Shown: piece after piece, positions 1 through 9,776 of the stretch
How positions within the stretch are numbered: the stretch's first letter is position 1
Layout of the letters: every line of letters begins with the position of its first letter
Origin: CAYMWF01 sp964394085 [NCBI: uncultured Gemmatimonadota bacterium]
Lineage (GTDB): Bacteria > GCA-2686955 > CAYMWF01
NCBI GenBank assembly: GCA_964394085.1
Contig: CAYMWF010000053.1
Location: forward strand, 1 to 28,000
Length of the DNA stretch: 28,000 nucleotides
Direction: 5' to 3'
Translations under genes and position numbers: made by a program
Notes under the pieces: model-generated
Seen by the model: the letters and a program-made list of their open reading frames with translations, nothing else
Database searches by the model: none
What the model was told of the DNA's origin: nothing

Positions 1-10
1 GCAGTGTCTC

Positions 11-100
11 ATGACTCGAAAGCCGCTTCGGACCGGCAGCGCCCCATTCCTCGAAAGCAGCCGCGAACCGGCAGCGCCCCATTCCTCGAAAGCAGCTGCA
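11..100. repeat. 35-bp degenerate tandem repeat, about 2.5 units
   Basis: Units begin at 11, 46 and 81, giving a period of 35. The core shared by units 2 and 3 is ATTCCTCGAAAGCAGC. Units 1 and 2 also share ACCGGCAGCGCCCC at the same offset. The third unit decays after about 20 bases. No function is evident. It resembles in style, but not in sequence, the repeats in other gaps of this window. Confidence 0.8.
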
Positions 101-154
101 TAATCCCTGTATTGCAGGGGAGCACCGACGACCTGTAAAATATCGTCTTTTAGC

Positions 155-184
155 TTGCTCCGGCGGCGGCGTTTATGCTATAAA
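155..184 (+). promoter_or_regulatory. Candidate sigma70-type promoter for the HMG-CoA synthase operon
   Basis: TTGCTC (155-160) and TATAAA (179-184) are separated by 18 bases in front of the first gene of the plus-strand operon. The -10 is a good match and the -35 a fair one. This was found by eye only, so another promoter in the leader is possible. Confidence 0.45.
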
Positions 185-345
185 TCTCTTTTCATTCGCC
201 TGAATCCAGGCCCCGACCCGTAAAAAGCTCCGATGATTCCCCTCGGCGGCGCACTCGCGCGCAGAGAGGGTTATTCCGGGGAAAGCATACCCCCTTCGTC
301 GGACAGGGTTCGGTAACCAATAAACATTCCATGGAGGATAAACGG

Positions 346-1392
346 ATGGTAGGAATCGTCGGCTACGGGGCTTACGTTCCGAAACACAGGATCCAAGTCG
401 AAGAGATCGCCAAGGTCTGGGGCGCCGACGCGCCCAGCTACAAGAAGGGCCTCATGCTCGTGCAGAAAAGCGTCCCTTCTCCGGACCAGGACACGATAAC
501 GATCTCCGTCGAAGCGTCCCGGAACGCCCTGAAACGCGCAAATATCGACCCCTCTGAAATCGGATGCGTCTATGTCGGCTCGGAGTCGCATCCTTACGCG
601 GTGAAACCGAGCGGCACCGTCCTCGCCGAAGCCATCGGCGCGACACCGGACGTGCACTGCGCCGATTTCGAGTTCGCGTGCAAGGCGGGCTCGGAGGGTA
701 TGTTCGTCGCATACGGCCTGGTCAAGGCCGGGCTCATGAAATACGGACTGGCGGTCGGCGCCGATACTTCGCAGGGAGCTCCCGGCGACGCCCTCGAATA
801 TTCGGCGGCGGCCGGCGGCGCGGCATTCATCTTCGGCACCGAAAACCTGGTCGCCACGGTGGATGTAACCCACTCCTACATGACCGACACCCCTGATTTC
901 TGGCGCCGCGAGTACATGCACTATCCGCGCCACGCAGGCAGGTTCACCGGAGAACCGGCGTATTTCACCCACGTCTTCGGAGCGGCCAACGCCATTCTCG
1001 AAAAATCCGACTTGAAGCCCTCCGATTTTTCATACGCCATCTTCCACCAGCCCAACGGTAAATTCCCCCTGCGCGCCGGCAAAAAGCTCGGTTTCACGCA
1101 GGAGCAGCTCGAACCCGGATGGCTCGCACCGCGCCTCGGCAACACCTACTCCGGTTCGTCGCCGATGGGTCTGACGTCGACGCTCGATATAGCGAAACCG
1201 GGCGAAAAGATACTGATGGTCTCTTACGGCTCCGGTTCGGGCAGCGATGCATTCATCTTCACGGTCACCGACCTTATCGATAAGGTCCGCGATCTTGCGC
1301 CGAGCACCAACGCCCAGCTCGACGAAGACCAGCGCTTCATCGACTACGGCACTTACGCCAAATTCAGAAAAAAGATACTCAAAGGCGAGTAG
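346..1392 (+). CDS. Archaeal-type hydroxymethylglutaryl-CoA synthase
   Basis: A thiolase-fold enzyme that condenses acetyl-CoA with acetoacetyl-CoA to HMG-CoA. The 348-residue length and the N-terminus (MVGIVGYGAYVPKHRI, then EEIAKVWG) match the archaeal class. The catalytic triad is visible: Glu80 (GSESHP), Cys112 (FEFACKAGSEG) and His234 (IFHQPNGKFP). An in-frame ATG exists at 331, but GGAGG (333-337) lies inside that extension and is correctly spaced for the ATG at 346, so 346 is chosen. It is followed after 12 bases by a thiolase and then a DUF35 protein. In archaea these three proteins form one channelling complex for mevalonate synthesis. Its presence in a bacterium beside leucine-degradation genes is unusual; the physiological direction and end product cannot be read from the sequence. 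Confidence 0.93.
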   Translation: MVGIVGYGAYVPKHRIQVEEIAKVWGADAPSYKKGLMLVQKSVPSPDQDTITISVEASRNALKRANIDPSEIGCVYVGSESHPYAVKPSGTVLAEAIGATPDVHCADFEFACKAGSEGMFVAYGLVKAGLMKYGLAVGADTSQGAPGDALEYSAAAGGAAFIFGTENLVATVDVTHSYMTDTPDFWRREYMHYPRHAGRFTGEPAYFTHVFGAANAILEKSDLKPSDFSYAIFHQPNGKFPLRAGKKLGFTQEQLEPGWLAPRLGNTYSGSSPMGLTSTLDIAKPGEKILMVSYGSGSGSDAFIFTVTDLIDKVRDLAPSTNAQLDEDQRFIDYGTYAKFRKKILKGE

Positions 1393-1404
1393 GAGGTTGG
1401 ATAG

Positions 1405-2568
1405 ATGAGAAGAGTTGCGATTATAGGGGCCGGAATGAACAAGTGGGGAGAATTATGGGATTCCTCCATCCGCCGGCTCTTCGTCGATGCGGCTCTCGAG
1501 GCGATCTCGGACGCCGGCATCGAAAATAAACAGATCGACTCGATGTACGTCGGGTGCATGTCGAGCGGTCTATTCGTCGGCCAGGAGCACCTGAGCTCCC
1601 TCATGGCCGATTACCTTGGGGTCATACCCGCGCCCGTCACCCGCGTCGAATCGGCCTGCTGTTCAGGCGGCCTCGCCCTCAGACAGGGCTTCATGGACGT
1701 TGCATCCGGCATGAGCGACGTGGTTCTCGTCGGCGGAGTCGAGAAGATGACCGACATCGACGGCGCCGGGGCCACCTACGCCCTCGCCACCGCCGCCGAC
1801 CAGGAGTACGAGAGTTTCCACGGCGTCACCTTCCCGGGTCTTTACGCCATGATTGCCAACGCCCACATGGCGAAATACGGCACCACCCGCGAACAGCTCG
1901 CCATGGTGTCGGTGAAGAACCACTCCAACGGCGCCATGAACCCGCGGGCCCAGTATCCTTACGAGATCAGCGTCGACCAGGTTCTGAGTTCAGTAATGGT
2001 GGCCGATCCCCTCAGGATTCTCGACTGCTCCCCGATAACCGACGGCGCCGCCGCAGTGATCCTCTGCCCCCTCGACATGGTTTCGAAATTCACCGACAAG
2101 ACTCCCGTGGAGATCGTCGGCTCAGGTCACGCCACCGACACCATCGCCCTTCACGCCCGAAAAGACATGACCTGGCTCGAAGCCACTCATCGCGCCGGCA
2201 TGCAGGCATACAAGATGGCGGGTCTCGAACCCGGCGATATCGACATCGCCGAAGTTCACGACTGCTTCACCATCGCCGAGCTCTGCATCATCGAGGCGCT
2301 GGGGTTTGTTGAAAAAGGCAGATCGGGGCAGGCCGTGGAAGCCGGCGAAACCCGTCTCGACGGCCGGATTCCGATCAATACGTCGGGCGGCCTCAAGTCG
2401 AAAGGGCATCCCGTGGGCGCCACGGGCGTGGCCCAGATCGTCGAGCTGATGGATCAGCTCAGGGGCGAAGCCGGGGCCAGGCAGGTGAATAACGTAAAAC
2501 GCGCCCTCGCGCAGAACATGGGCGGGTCGGGCGGAAGCACGCTCGTGCATATCCTGGAGGTGAAGTGA
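1405..2568 (+). CDS. SCP2/archaeal-type thiolase (acetoacetyl-CoA thiolase)
   Basis: A 387-residue thiolase, expected to interconvert two acetyl-CoA and acetoacetyl-CoA. The nucleophile is predicted as Cys85 in VESACCSGG, the typical SCP2-thiolase context. Downstream are HDCF and KGHPVGATG, carrying the conserved His residues, and a glycine-rich end (NMGGSGGS). The protein lacks the C-terminal Cys-Gly-Gly-Gly loop of classical bacterial thiolases such as the one at 10279-11469, so the two are distant relatives with probably different partners. GGAGG just after the upstream stop gives a clear ribosome site. The stop overlaps the DUF35 start by one base, implying translational coupling. In archaea this thiolase passes acetoacetyl-CoA to HMG-CoA synthase through the DUF35 scaffold. 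Confidence 0.92.
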   Translation: MRRVAIIGAGMNKWGELWDSSIRRLFVDAALEAISDAGIENKQIDSMYVGCMSSGLFVGQEHLSSLMADYLGVIPAPVTRVESACCSGGLALRQGFMDVASGMSDVVLVGGVEKMTDIDGAGATYALATAADQEYESFHGVTFPGLYAMIANAHMAKYGTTREQLAMVSVKNHSNGAMNPRAQYPYEISVDQVLSSVMVADPLRILDCSPITDGAAAVILCPLDMVSKFTDKTPVEIVGSGHATDTIALHARKDMTWLEATHRAGMQAYKMAGLEPGDIDIAEVHDCFTIAELCIIEALGFVEKGRSGQAVEAGETRLDGRIPINTSGGLKSKGHPVGATGVAQIVELMDQLRGEAGARQVNNVKRALAQNMGGSGGSTLVHILEVK

Positions 2569-2960
2569 TGTCGACAGCAGCCAGGCTCAAAAGAGAAATG
2601 CCGCAGCGCTACCGGCTCGAAGCCGAAAAGTGCGAAACATGCGGTTTCATCGCTTTTCCACCGAGAGCGCTTTGCCCCGAATGCGGATCGAAAGAATTCG
2701 GAGAAACGAAGCTCGCTGAAACGGGGGAGATAACCACATACACGGTGATCAGGGTGGCTCCCGATCGTTTTACCGATGAAGCCCCTTACGCCGTTGCCAT
2801 CGTCAAGCTCGATTGCGGCACCAGCCTGCTCTGCCAGGTGGTCGACTGCGATCTCGAAGACGTGGCCATCGGCATGAAGGTCAAGCTCGAATTCAGAATG
2901 ATCCAGGCTGAAGGCGAGGCCGGTCTGCTTTATTACGGATACAAGGCGATCCCAGCCTGA
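2568..2960 (+). CDS. DUF35 Zn-ribbon/OB-fold protein, scaffold of the thiolase-HMG-CoA synthase complex
   Basis: A 130-residue protein with an N-terminal rubredoxin-like zinc ribbon (Cys22, Cys25, Cys36, Cys39; spacing CxxC-x10-CxxC) followed by an OB-fold domain, the standard DUF35 plan. In methanogen archaea the homologue bridges thiolase and HMG-CoA synthase and shares the CoA-binding site; that role is inferred here from gene order. The start is ATG at 2568, which shares one base with the thiolase stop (TGATG) and has GGAGG seven bases upstream; the GTG at 2565 is less well placed. A terminator follows at 3007-3050, so this is the last gene of the three-gene unit. Confidence 0.92.
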   Translation: MSTAARLKREMPQRYRLEAEKCETCGFIAFPPRALCPECGSKEFGETKLAETGEITTYTVIRVAPDRFTDEAPYAVAIVKLDCGTSLLCQVVDCDLEDVAIGMKVKLEFRMIQAEGEAGLLYYGYKAIPA

Positions 2961-3006
2961 TAATGACCGGCGAAAAGGAAACTTTTCGTATCAAATGCAG
3001 AATCAG

Positions 3007-3050
3007 CACCCGTCGCCGGAGGCCGCAACCGCCGGGGCGGGTGTTTTCTT
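3007..3050 (+). terminator. Rho-independent terminator after the HMG-CoA synthase trio
   Basis: A GC-rich inverted repeat has arms at 3007-3019 (CACCCGTCGCCGG) and 3032-3043 (CCGGGGCGGGTG), with a small imperfection, and runs into TTTTCTT (3044-3050). It separates the trio from the carboxylase operon, so the two probably have separate transcripts. Confidence 0.8.
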
Positions 3051-3181
3051 GATACTCCGCTGTTTATCCCGTTGCCGGTCCCGTGGCCGGACCGAAGATC
3101 CACTGGTTTGTCTTCGGATGGAGAAGCAGAATCCGAATACCTTCAATTGCGGGCGATTTTCAAGCCCGGGAAAGATCAACG

Positions 3182-4789
<1,608 letters not shown>

Positions 4790-4798
4790 GCGGTAAAG

Positions 4799-5599
4799 AT
4801 GGATACGGGTAACGAAACTATCGAAGTTATCAGGGAAGGAAGCATCGTCCGTGTTTTCCTGAACCGGCCCGAGGTGCACAACGCCTTCAACGATGTTCTG
4901 ATAGGCGAGATGACCGGAGCGCTGGAAGAGGTCGCCGCGGACAGGGATGCGCGGGTTGTTGTTATCGGCGCCCGCGGCCGCTCTTTCTGCGCCGGCGCCG
5001 ATCTCAACTGGATGCGCCGGATGAAGGATTACTCCTTCAGGGAGAACCTCCGCGACTCCGGAGCCCTCGCCGACCTTATGTACCGGCTGTTCACCATGCC
5101 GCAGCCCACGATTGCGCGGGTGCACGGAGCGACCATCGGCGGCGGCACGGGGCTTTCCTCGGCGTCCGATATCGCCATCGCATCCACCAGGGCCCGCTTC
5201 AGCCTGAGCGAAGTCAAGCTGGGGCTGGTGCCGGCGGTCATCTCACCGTACGTGATCCGCAGGCTCGGCCCCGGGAAGGCGGGTGAATATTTCCTCACCG
5301 GGGAAAGGATCGGCGCCGAGAAAGCCCTCGAAGCCGGACTGGTAAACGAGGTGGTCGAAGAATCAGACCTGGACCGGGCCGTGGACCGCAGAATCGAGCA
5401 GCTCGTCACGAGCGGTCCCGAGGCCCTCAGGATAAGCAAGGAGCTCATCAGGAACGTGCCCGGCATGTCTTTCGAGGATATCAAACAGTATACCGCCGAG
5501 GTTATAGCACAGCTCAGGATCGGCGATGAAGGGCAGGAAGGCATGAACGCTTTCTTCGAAAAACGGAAACCGTCGTGGTGCGGGGAGGACAGGGAATGA
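4799..5599 (+). CDS. liuC: Methylglutaconyl-CoA hydratase (crotonase family)
   Basis: A 266-residue crotonase-fold enzyme expected to hydrate 3-methylglutaconyl-CoA to HMG-CoA. The segment RSFCAGADLNWMRRM (from residue 61) is the hallmark of the LiuC/AUH branch rather than of ordinary enoyl-CoA hydratases. GATIGGGTGLSSASDIAIA forms the second oxyanion region, and Glu138 in LSEVKLGLVPA is the likely acid/base residue. It begins 10 bases after the carboxyltransferase. Its stop overlaps the next start (ATGA at 5596-5599), so the four-gene unit is translationally linked. The product HMG-CoA is also the product of the upstream synthase, which makes the pairing of these two operons meaningful. Confidence 0.9.
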   Translation: MDTGNETIEVIREGSIVRVFLNRPEVHNAFNDVLIGEMTGALEEVAADRDARVVVIGARGRSFCAGADLNWMRRMKDYSFRENLRDSGALADLMYRLFTMPQPTIARVHGATIGGGTGLSSASDIAIASTRARFSLSEVKLGLVPAVISPYVIRRLGPGKAGEYFLTGERIGAEKALEAGLVNEVVEESDLDRAVDRRIEQLVTSGPEALRISKELIRNVPGMSFEDIKQYTAEVIAQLRIGDEGQEGMNAFFEKRKPSWCGEDRE

Positions 5600-7107
5600 A
5601 AAAGATACTCGTAGCGAATCGCGGCGAAATCGCGGTAAGGGTCATCCAGGCCTGCCGTGAGCTCGATATTCCTTCCGTGGCAATCTATTCGGACGTGGAC
5701 AGGACCGCTCTCCACGTGAAAATGGCGGATGAAGCCGTGCATCTCGGCGCCGCCCCGCCCCACGAAAGCTACCTCAACCAGCAAAAGATACTGGCGGCTG
5801 CCGAAGCGACCGGCTGCGACGCCGTTCACCCCGGATACGGCTTTCTCGCGGAAAATCCCGATTTTGCAAAACTCTGCGAGGATAACGGCCTGAATTTCAT
5901 CGGCCCGAAGTCCGGCACGATACGCAGCATGGGAGACAAGGTCGAAGCGAGGGAGATGATGGAATCGGCGGGAGTGCCCCTCATCCCGGGGATGAAGGAA
6001 CCCGTGAACGATCTCGACCGTCTCGAGGAGGAAGCCGAGCGGATAGGTCTGCCCGTCCTTATCAAGGCCGCAGCCGGCGGCGGCGGCAAGGGAATGCGCG
6101 TGGCGAAAAAACCGTCCCAGCTGCGGGAAGAAGCGGAAGCCGCCATGCGCGAAGCCCAGTCGGCTTTCGGCAATCCTACCGTATTTCTCGAGAAGTGGCT
6201 CGATCAGCCCCGCCACATCGAATTCCAGGTCCTGGCTGATTCGACAGGGCATACAGTGCACCTGTTCGAGAGGGAATGTTCCATCCAGAGAAGGCACCAG
6301 AAGGTCGTCGAAGAAACGCCGTCCACCGCCCTCACACCCGAACTGAGGGAACGGATGGGCCGCACCGCCGTTACGGTAGCGACCAGGGCGGATTATGTGA
6401 ACGCCGGCACCGTCGAGTTCCTCCTCGACCGGGACGGAAATTTTTACTTTCTCGAAATGAATACACGAATCCAGGTGGAGCACCCGATAACCGAACTCGT
6501 TACCGGGCTCGACCTCGTGAAATGGCAGATCCGGATCGCTTCGGGGGAGCCTTTCCCGCTCCGGCAGGAGGATCTCACCCAGAGGGGTCACGCCATCGAA
6601 TGCCGGATCTACGCCGAAGATCCGGAGCGCAACTTCTTCCCGGCGCCCGGGCCGATCCGCTTCCTGAACGAACCCGCGGGGCCCGGTATTCGCAACGATT
6701 CCGGCATCTACTCCGGTTTTACCGTAACCACGGACTACGATCCGATACTGTCGAAGCTCGTCACCTGGGGCGAAGATCGTGAAGCGGCCAGGCGGCGGAT
6801 GGTGGAAGCGCTTCGTGAATACGCCATCCTCGGAATCGACACGACCATCGACTTCCTCCACGATGTTATGATCCATCCCGCCTTCATATCCGGGGAGACC
6901 TTCACCGATTTCATTCAGAAGAACTTCGACGGGTGGAGCCTGCCGGTCAGGGATGAATACCTGAACGAGGCCCTGGTAGCCGCCGCTCTGAAAATCGCTC
7001 TCGGCTCATCCGGCCGGAGCACCCCGGGCGCTGCGGAAGCGGATGGACCGCGGATGCCGTCTCCCTGGGAAACGATCGGCAAGTGGGAGATCGGGTCGGG
7101 GTCGTGA
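5596..7107 (+). CDS. Biotin carboxylase subunit of methylcrotonyl-CoA carboxylase
   Basis: ATP-dependent carboxylation of biotin. The 503-residue protein has the N-terminal MKKILVANRGEIAVR, the ATP-grasp glycine loop KAAAGGGGKGMRV, and the catalytic region FLEMNTRIQVEHPITE. The start is ATG 5596, overlapping the hydratase stop, with GGGGAGGA upstream; a GTG further 5' has no role. The C-terminal tail (PSPWETIGKWEIGSGS) looks like the beginning of the BT domain that joins biotin carboxylase to biotin carrier in fused alpha subunits. Here the protein stops within that domain and the rest is encoded by the next gene, in the same reading frame (see 7192-7707). Typical fused alpha subunits are about 650-680 residues; the two parts sum to 674. 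Confidence 0.93.
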   Translation: MKKILVANRGEIAVRVIQACRELDIPSVAIYSDVDRTALHVKMADEAVHLGAAPPHESYLNQQKILAAAEATGCDAVHPGYGFLAENPDFAKLCEDNGLNFIGPKSGTIRSMGDKVEAREMMESAGVPLIPGMKEPVNDLDRLEEEAERIGLPVLIKAAAGGGGKGMRVAKKPSQLREEAEAAMREAQSAFGNPTVFLEKWLDQPRHIEFQVLADSTGHTVHLFERECSIQRRHQKVVEETPSTALTPELRERMGRTAVTVATRADYVNAGTVEFLLDRDGNFYFLEMNTRIQVEHPITELVTGLDLVKWQIRIASGEPFPLRQEDLTQRGHAIECRIYAEDPERNFFPAPGPIRFLNEPAGPGIRNDSGIYSGFTVTTDYDPILSKLVTWGEDREAARRRMVEALREYAILGIDTTIDFLHDVMIHPAFISGETFTDFIQKNFDGWSLPVRDEYLNEALVAAALKIALGSSGRSTPGAAEADGPRMPSPWETIGKWEIGSGS

Positions 7108-7191
7108 TATTTCGCTTGAGCCTTCAACGAAGGAGTGAACCACCCTTCGAAAACCGCGTCCGGTGCAAAAGCCGCCGGGCTGGAGAGAACC

Positions 7192-7707
7192 ATGGAAATT
7201 GAACTTATAGCAGACGGTAAACCTGTTACTGTAAGCTTGAAGCATGAAGGCGACACCAGCTGGACCGCCGAGATCGACGGCAAAACCTTTTCGCTGGATT
7301 ACGCCCAGCTCGACGCTAATACCGCGTCCATCATCATGAATAACCGCTCTCTCACGGCCCACTCGTCGCTCGTTGAAGAAGAGATGTTCATTTCGGTGGG
7401 AGGTCGCCGCTACAGGTTTCACGTCCCCATGAAAGATGCTGCTCGAAAAGGCGAAGGAGTCGGCGGCGGGGGAGCCGGGGGCGACGACGGCATCATCAAG
7501 ACGCCCATGCCCGGGTTGATCGTGGATGTCCTGGTTTCCGAGGGCGACCGGGTGACGTCCGGACAGACCCTCGTGATACTCGAAGCGATGAAGATGGAAA
7601 ACGCGGTAAAAGCCCCCTTCGAGGGGGCGGTAAAATCCGTCAAGGTCTCCAAGGGCGCCCAGACCACCCTCGGCGACGTGCTGATCGAGATCGAAAAACC
7701 TGAATAA
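7192..7707 (+). CDS. Biotin carboxyl carrier subunit with partial BT domain
   Basis: Carries the biotin that shuttles CO2 between the two carboxylase subunits. The C-terminal half is a biotinyl domain with TPMPGLIVDVLVSEGD and EAMKMENAVKAPFEG; the biotinylated Lys is residue 134. A Gly-rich linker (about residues 85-100) precedes it. Residues 1-80 form beta strands resembling the distal BT domain of fused acyl-CoA carboxylase alpha subunits. ATG 7192 is chosen because GGAGAG lies six bases upstream; an upstream GTG (7135) overlaps its own GAAGGAG and adds unstructured residues. The gene is in the same frame as the biotin carboxylase, separated by two TGA codons (7105 and 7117). Last gene of the operon. 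Confidence 0.92.
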   Translation: MEIELIADGKPVTVSLKHEGDTSWTAEIDGKTFSLDYAQLDANTASIIMNNRSLTAHSSLVEEEMFISVGGRRYRFHVPMKDAARKGEGVGGGGAGGDDGIIKTPMPGLIVDVLVSEGDRVTSGQTLVILEAMKMENAVKAPFEGAVKSVKVSKGAQTTLGDVLIEIEKPE

Positions 7708-7713
7708 TCCCAC

Positions 7714-7820
7714 ATTCCCGCAACGGAACCGGTATCTATCCAATCCTCCATTCCCACAGCGGAACCGGAACCTGTCAGTTCCCCGCTTCCACCGCGGAAT
7801 CAGTATCAATCCCGTTTATA
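7714..7820. repeat. 36-bp degenerate tandem repeat between convergent genes
   Basis: Three imperfect units start near 7714, 7750 and 7786. Each contains ATTCCC or CTTCCAC followed by AGCGGAACCGG-like sequence. The repeat fills most of the gap between the biotin carrier gene and the convergent metallohydrolase gene. No T-tract-bearing hairpin was recognised here. Confidence 0.65.
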
Positions 7821-7849
7821 CATCATTCAGACGGAACCGCCCCGCATTC

Positions 7850-9448
7850 CTAGTCGGCCTTGATCCAGATCGGGGCCGTCATGGAGCGATCCCCGTCTTC
7901 CTGGTGAGCGAATGCCACGTAATAGTGGGGCTCCGGTTCCGACGGCACCGTAACGGATAATTCCACGTAACTCCCTGATACCTCGAAGTCGTCGTAGAGC
8001 TCTCCGTCCCTGTAGAATTCGACGAGGCTGTAGGAGTCGTCCTGATCTTCATCGAGCACATATATGACGAATTCCTTTTCCCCGCCGCGGAGATGGGCTC
8101 CCATCGGGAAACCGTCGGCGGTCATCATCATCTGTGCATTTACATCCTCGGTGGTAAAGAATCTCCTCGCTTTCATGGCGCGGATCAATGCGTCCCTCGT
8201 GAGTTCGGCGGCCCAGATTCCGGTTCTGTAATCGTCGGCGATTCCCCAGTCTCCGCTGTGATTATCCTGGGCGAAAAAAGTGCCGACGTGCCACCCTTCC
8301 CTATTCGCCTCGTCCAGGTAAGGGAGCGTGCCCCCGTAACCGTACCAGTAGGCGTCGTAATCGTTCCCGTGGGTTATGTTCTCTATCCCCATGATCTGCT
8401 GATCCGCGGCTGCATGATACAGGAAGTGCCGGAATTCGTTGTCGAAGATGTCGTATGAGCCCGGATGATTGTACGTCGCAACCGCTTCGGGTCTTTTAGA
8501 AAGCCACCCCAGGAACATTCCGTGGGTCCAGTAACGGAGCGCGCTCGCGAAATCATCCGTATTGAAGACGCACATGTGCCCGGTTATGGGGCTCGAATAT
8601 TCGAAACCGCGCAATGCCACGAACCTGCCGGGCTCGTTATACTGATCCGCCGCCACCTGCATCGTATCCCATTCGTTGAAGAACATCAGCGTGGCGATGA
8701 ACTCGGCATGGTCGGAGAGGCCCATGAAATCGAGTCCGCCTTCATCCCTTGCGAAACGGAAGGCTTCGAATGCTCCCGGCGACCCTTTCTGGTATGCATC
8801 GAAGGATATGGAGCAGTGGGCGTGCAGGTATCCGTAGTACACATTCAGATCTCTGTTGAGAGGTTCCGGGATCGGCTCGTAGATGTTTTCCTCCAGATCG
8901 TCGAGCACGCTCCAGGCCTCCACGGCTTCCTGAGATATCTGAGCTCTCATTTCAGGGACGCTCATTCCGCGGTAACGTTCAAGAACGGGATCCTGTTCGA
9001 ACCGCGCCGCGTCGTTGAGAATGATTCTCAGGTTTGCGATATCGAAATCACCAGGCAGGCCTTTGACACCCACCTCATTCACGAAGGCGGTGAGATACTG
9101 GCTCCTCGGTAATCCCTCGTGAAGGAAATGCTTGGCGGTGAGAAATTCGTGGAGGTTGGGAGTTTCACCCGTGCAGAGAAAATGAAGGGCGAAGATGAAC
9201 GCCCCGTCGCTGACCTTCCCGGAAAAAGCCCGGCTGTCGATCACTTCGAGAGCGATGGTCAGCTGCGAATAATCGAGGTCCATCAACCTGCCTGCTTTGC
9301 AGGTCTCTTCAGCGCTCGGCGGCCGGCCGAGAATATCTTCATATATCCTGTTTATCAGATCGGTTGATGCGGACGGGGCTCCCGCCGCCGGACCTGATAT
9401 CATGAGTGCAATCTGAACCAGTGTGAAAATCGTGACAAACTTTTTCAT
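7850..9448 (-). CDS. Secreted PHP-type (CehA/McbA-like) metallohydrolase with N-terminal DUF4214-like region
   Basis: A 532-residue protein with a signal peptide (about residues 1-24, ending AAGA). Residues about 30-105 (LINRIYEDILGRPPSAEE) resemble DUF4214, a repeat found in secreted bacterial proteins. The catalytic part starts near residue 203 with the metal-binding HxH (His209, His211). It continues with DH (Asp246-His247), Glu283, His291, His328 (YNHPG) and Asp395/His397 (DNHSGD). This is the residue layout of PHP-fold phosphoesterases such as the CehA/McbA group. A C-terminal beta-rich domain follows (about residues 455-532). ATG 9448 has AAGGAG upstream. Substrate unknown: a phosphodiester or similar ester is expected from the fold. 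It is transcribed divergently from the selenoprotein candidate. Confidence 0.82.
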   Translation of the reverse strand: MKKFVTIFTLVQIALMISGPAAGAPSASTDLINRIYEDILGRPPSAEETCKAGRLMDLDYSQLTIALEVIDSRAFSGKVSDGAFIFALHFLCTGETPNLHEFLTAKHFLHEGLPRSQYLTAFVNEVGVKGLPGDFDIANLRIILNDAARFEQDPVLERYRGMSVPEMRAQISQEAVEAWSVLDDLEENIYEPIPEPLNRDLNVYYGYLHAHCSISFDAYQKGSPGAFEAFRFARDEGGLDFMGLSDHAEFIATLMFFNEWDTMQVAADQYNEPGRFVALRGFEYSSPITGHMCVFNTDDFASALRYWTHGMFLGWLSKRPEAVATYNHPGSYDIFDNEFRHFLYHAAADQQIMGIENITHGNDYDAYWYGYGGTLPYLDEANREGWHVGTFFAQDNHSGDWGIADDYRTGIWAAELTRDALIRAMKARRFFTTEDVNAQMMMTADGFPMGAHLRGGEKEFVIYVLDEDQDDSYSLVEFYRDGELYDDFEVSGSYVELSVTVPSEPEPHYYVAFAHQEDGDRSMTAPIWIKAD

Positions 9449-9523
9449 TCCAGGTGCTCCTTGCAGAAAAAAACTGTAAAACGAACGTCAAACAACGTTA
9501 TCCGCGGATCAGCTTTGCTGCAA

Positions 9524-9552
9524 ATTATAAAATGACCCGGAGAAATGCACAA
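9524..9552 (-). promoter_or_regulatory. Sigma70-type promoter for the metallohydrolase gene
   Basis: Read on the minus strand, TTGTGC (9552-9547) is followed by a 17-base spacer and a perfect TATAAT (9529-9524). This lies about 75 bases upstream of the ATG at 9448. Confidence 0.6.
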
Positions 9553-9712
9553 GCCGGGAAAACACAGCCGATTATGAGGGATAAATAAACAACCCCGGCT
9601 TAGCCGGCAAGAATGTGGCACATGTCCGGTATCGAAAGGCGCACAGGGCGGGCGATGCATTAAATTGTTTTCTTTCGGGTAATTTAGGGTTATCATTCTG
9701 GAAATTGAAAAT

Positions 9713-9731
9713 CCGGCGCATGAAACGCCGG
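9713..9731 (+). promoter_or_regulatory. Leader hairpin upstream of the selenoprotein gene
   Basis: CCGGCG (9713-9718) pairs with CGCCGG (9726-9731) across a 7-base loop, followed by GTTTCGTTGTT. It could act as a weak terminator/attenuator or an mRNA stabiliser ahead of the start at 9777. Confidence 0.4.
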
Positions 9732-9776
9732 GTTTCGTTGTTCTCACAATGAAGGTTCTTCGAAAGGAGAAAAGGT

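Larger units (their letters stand above)
1..345. other. Intergenic leader upstream of the HMG-CoA synthase operon
   Basis: I see no credible gene in this stretch. It holds a 35-bp tandem repeat near the left edge, a sigma70-like promoter at about 155-184, and an untranslated leader of roughly 150 bases before the first start codon. A small inverted repeat (CCCTG...CAGGG, about 105-119) has no T-tract and is not called as a terminator. The left neighbour lies outside the window. Confidence 0.6.
9449..9776. other. Divergent intergenic region between metallohydrolase and selenoprotein genes
   Basis: No gene is seen. On the minus strand there is a strong-looking promoter (9524-9552) for the metallohydrolase. 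On the plus strand a hairpin (9713-9731) lies in the probable leader of the selenoprotein gene. A possible plus -10 (TATCAT near 9690) lacks a convincing -35. Confidence 0.5.

Noticed and set aside
105-119. CCCTG/CAGGG hairpin as terminator of an upstream gene
   Set aside because: Five-base stem with no T-tract.
5029-6876. 615-codon minus-strand open frame opposite hydratase and biotin carboxylase
   Set aside because: Antisense shadow of motif-confirmed genes, with no signature of its own.
7105-7191. Stop-codon readthrough or selenocysteine joining biotin carboxylase to the carrier protein
   Set aside because: Two TGAs only 12 bases apart, no hairpin after either, and a good ribosome site before the carrier ATG.
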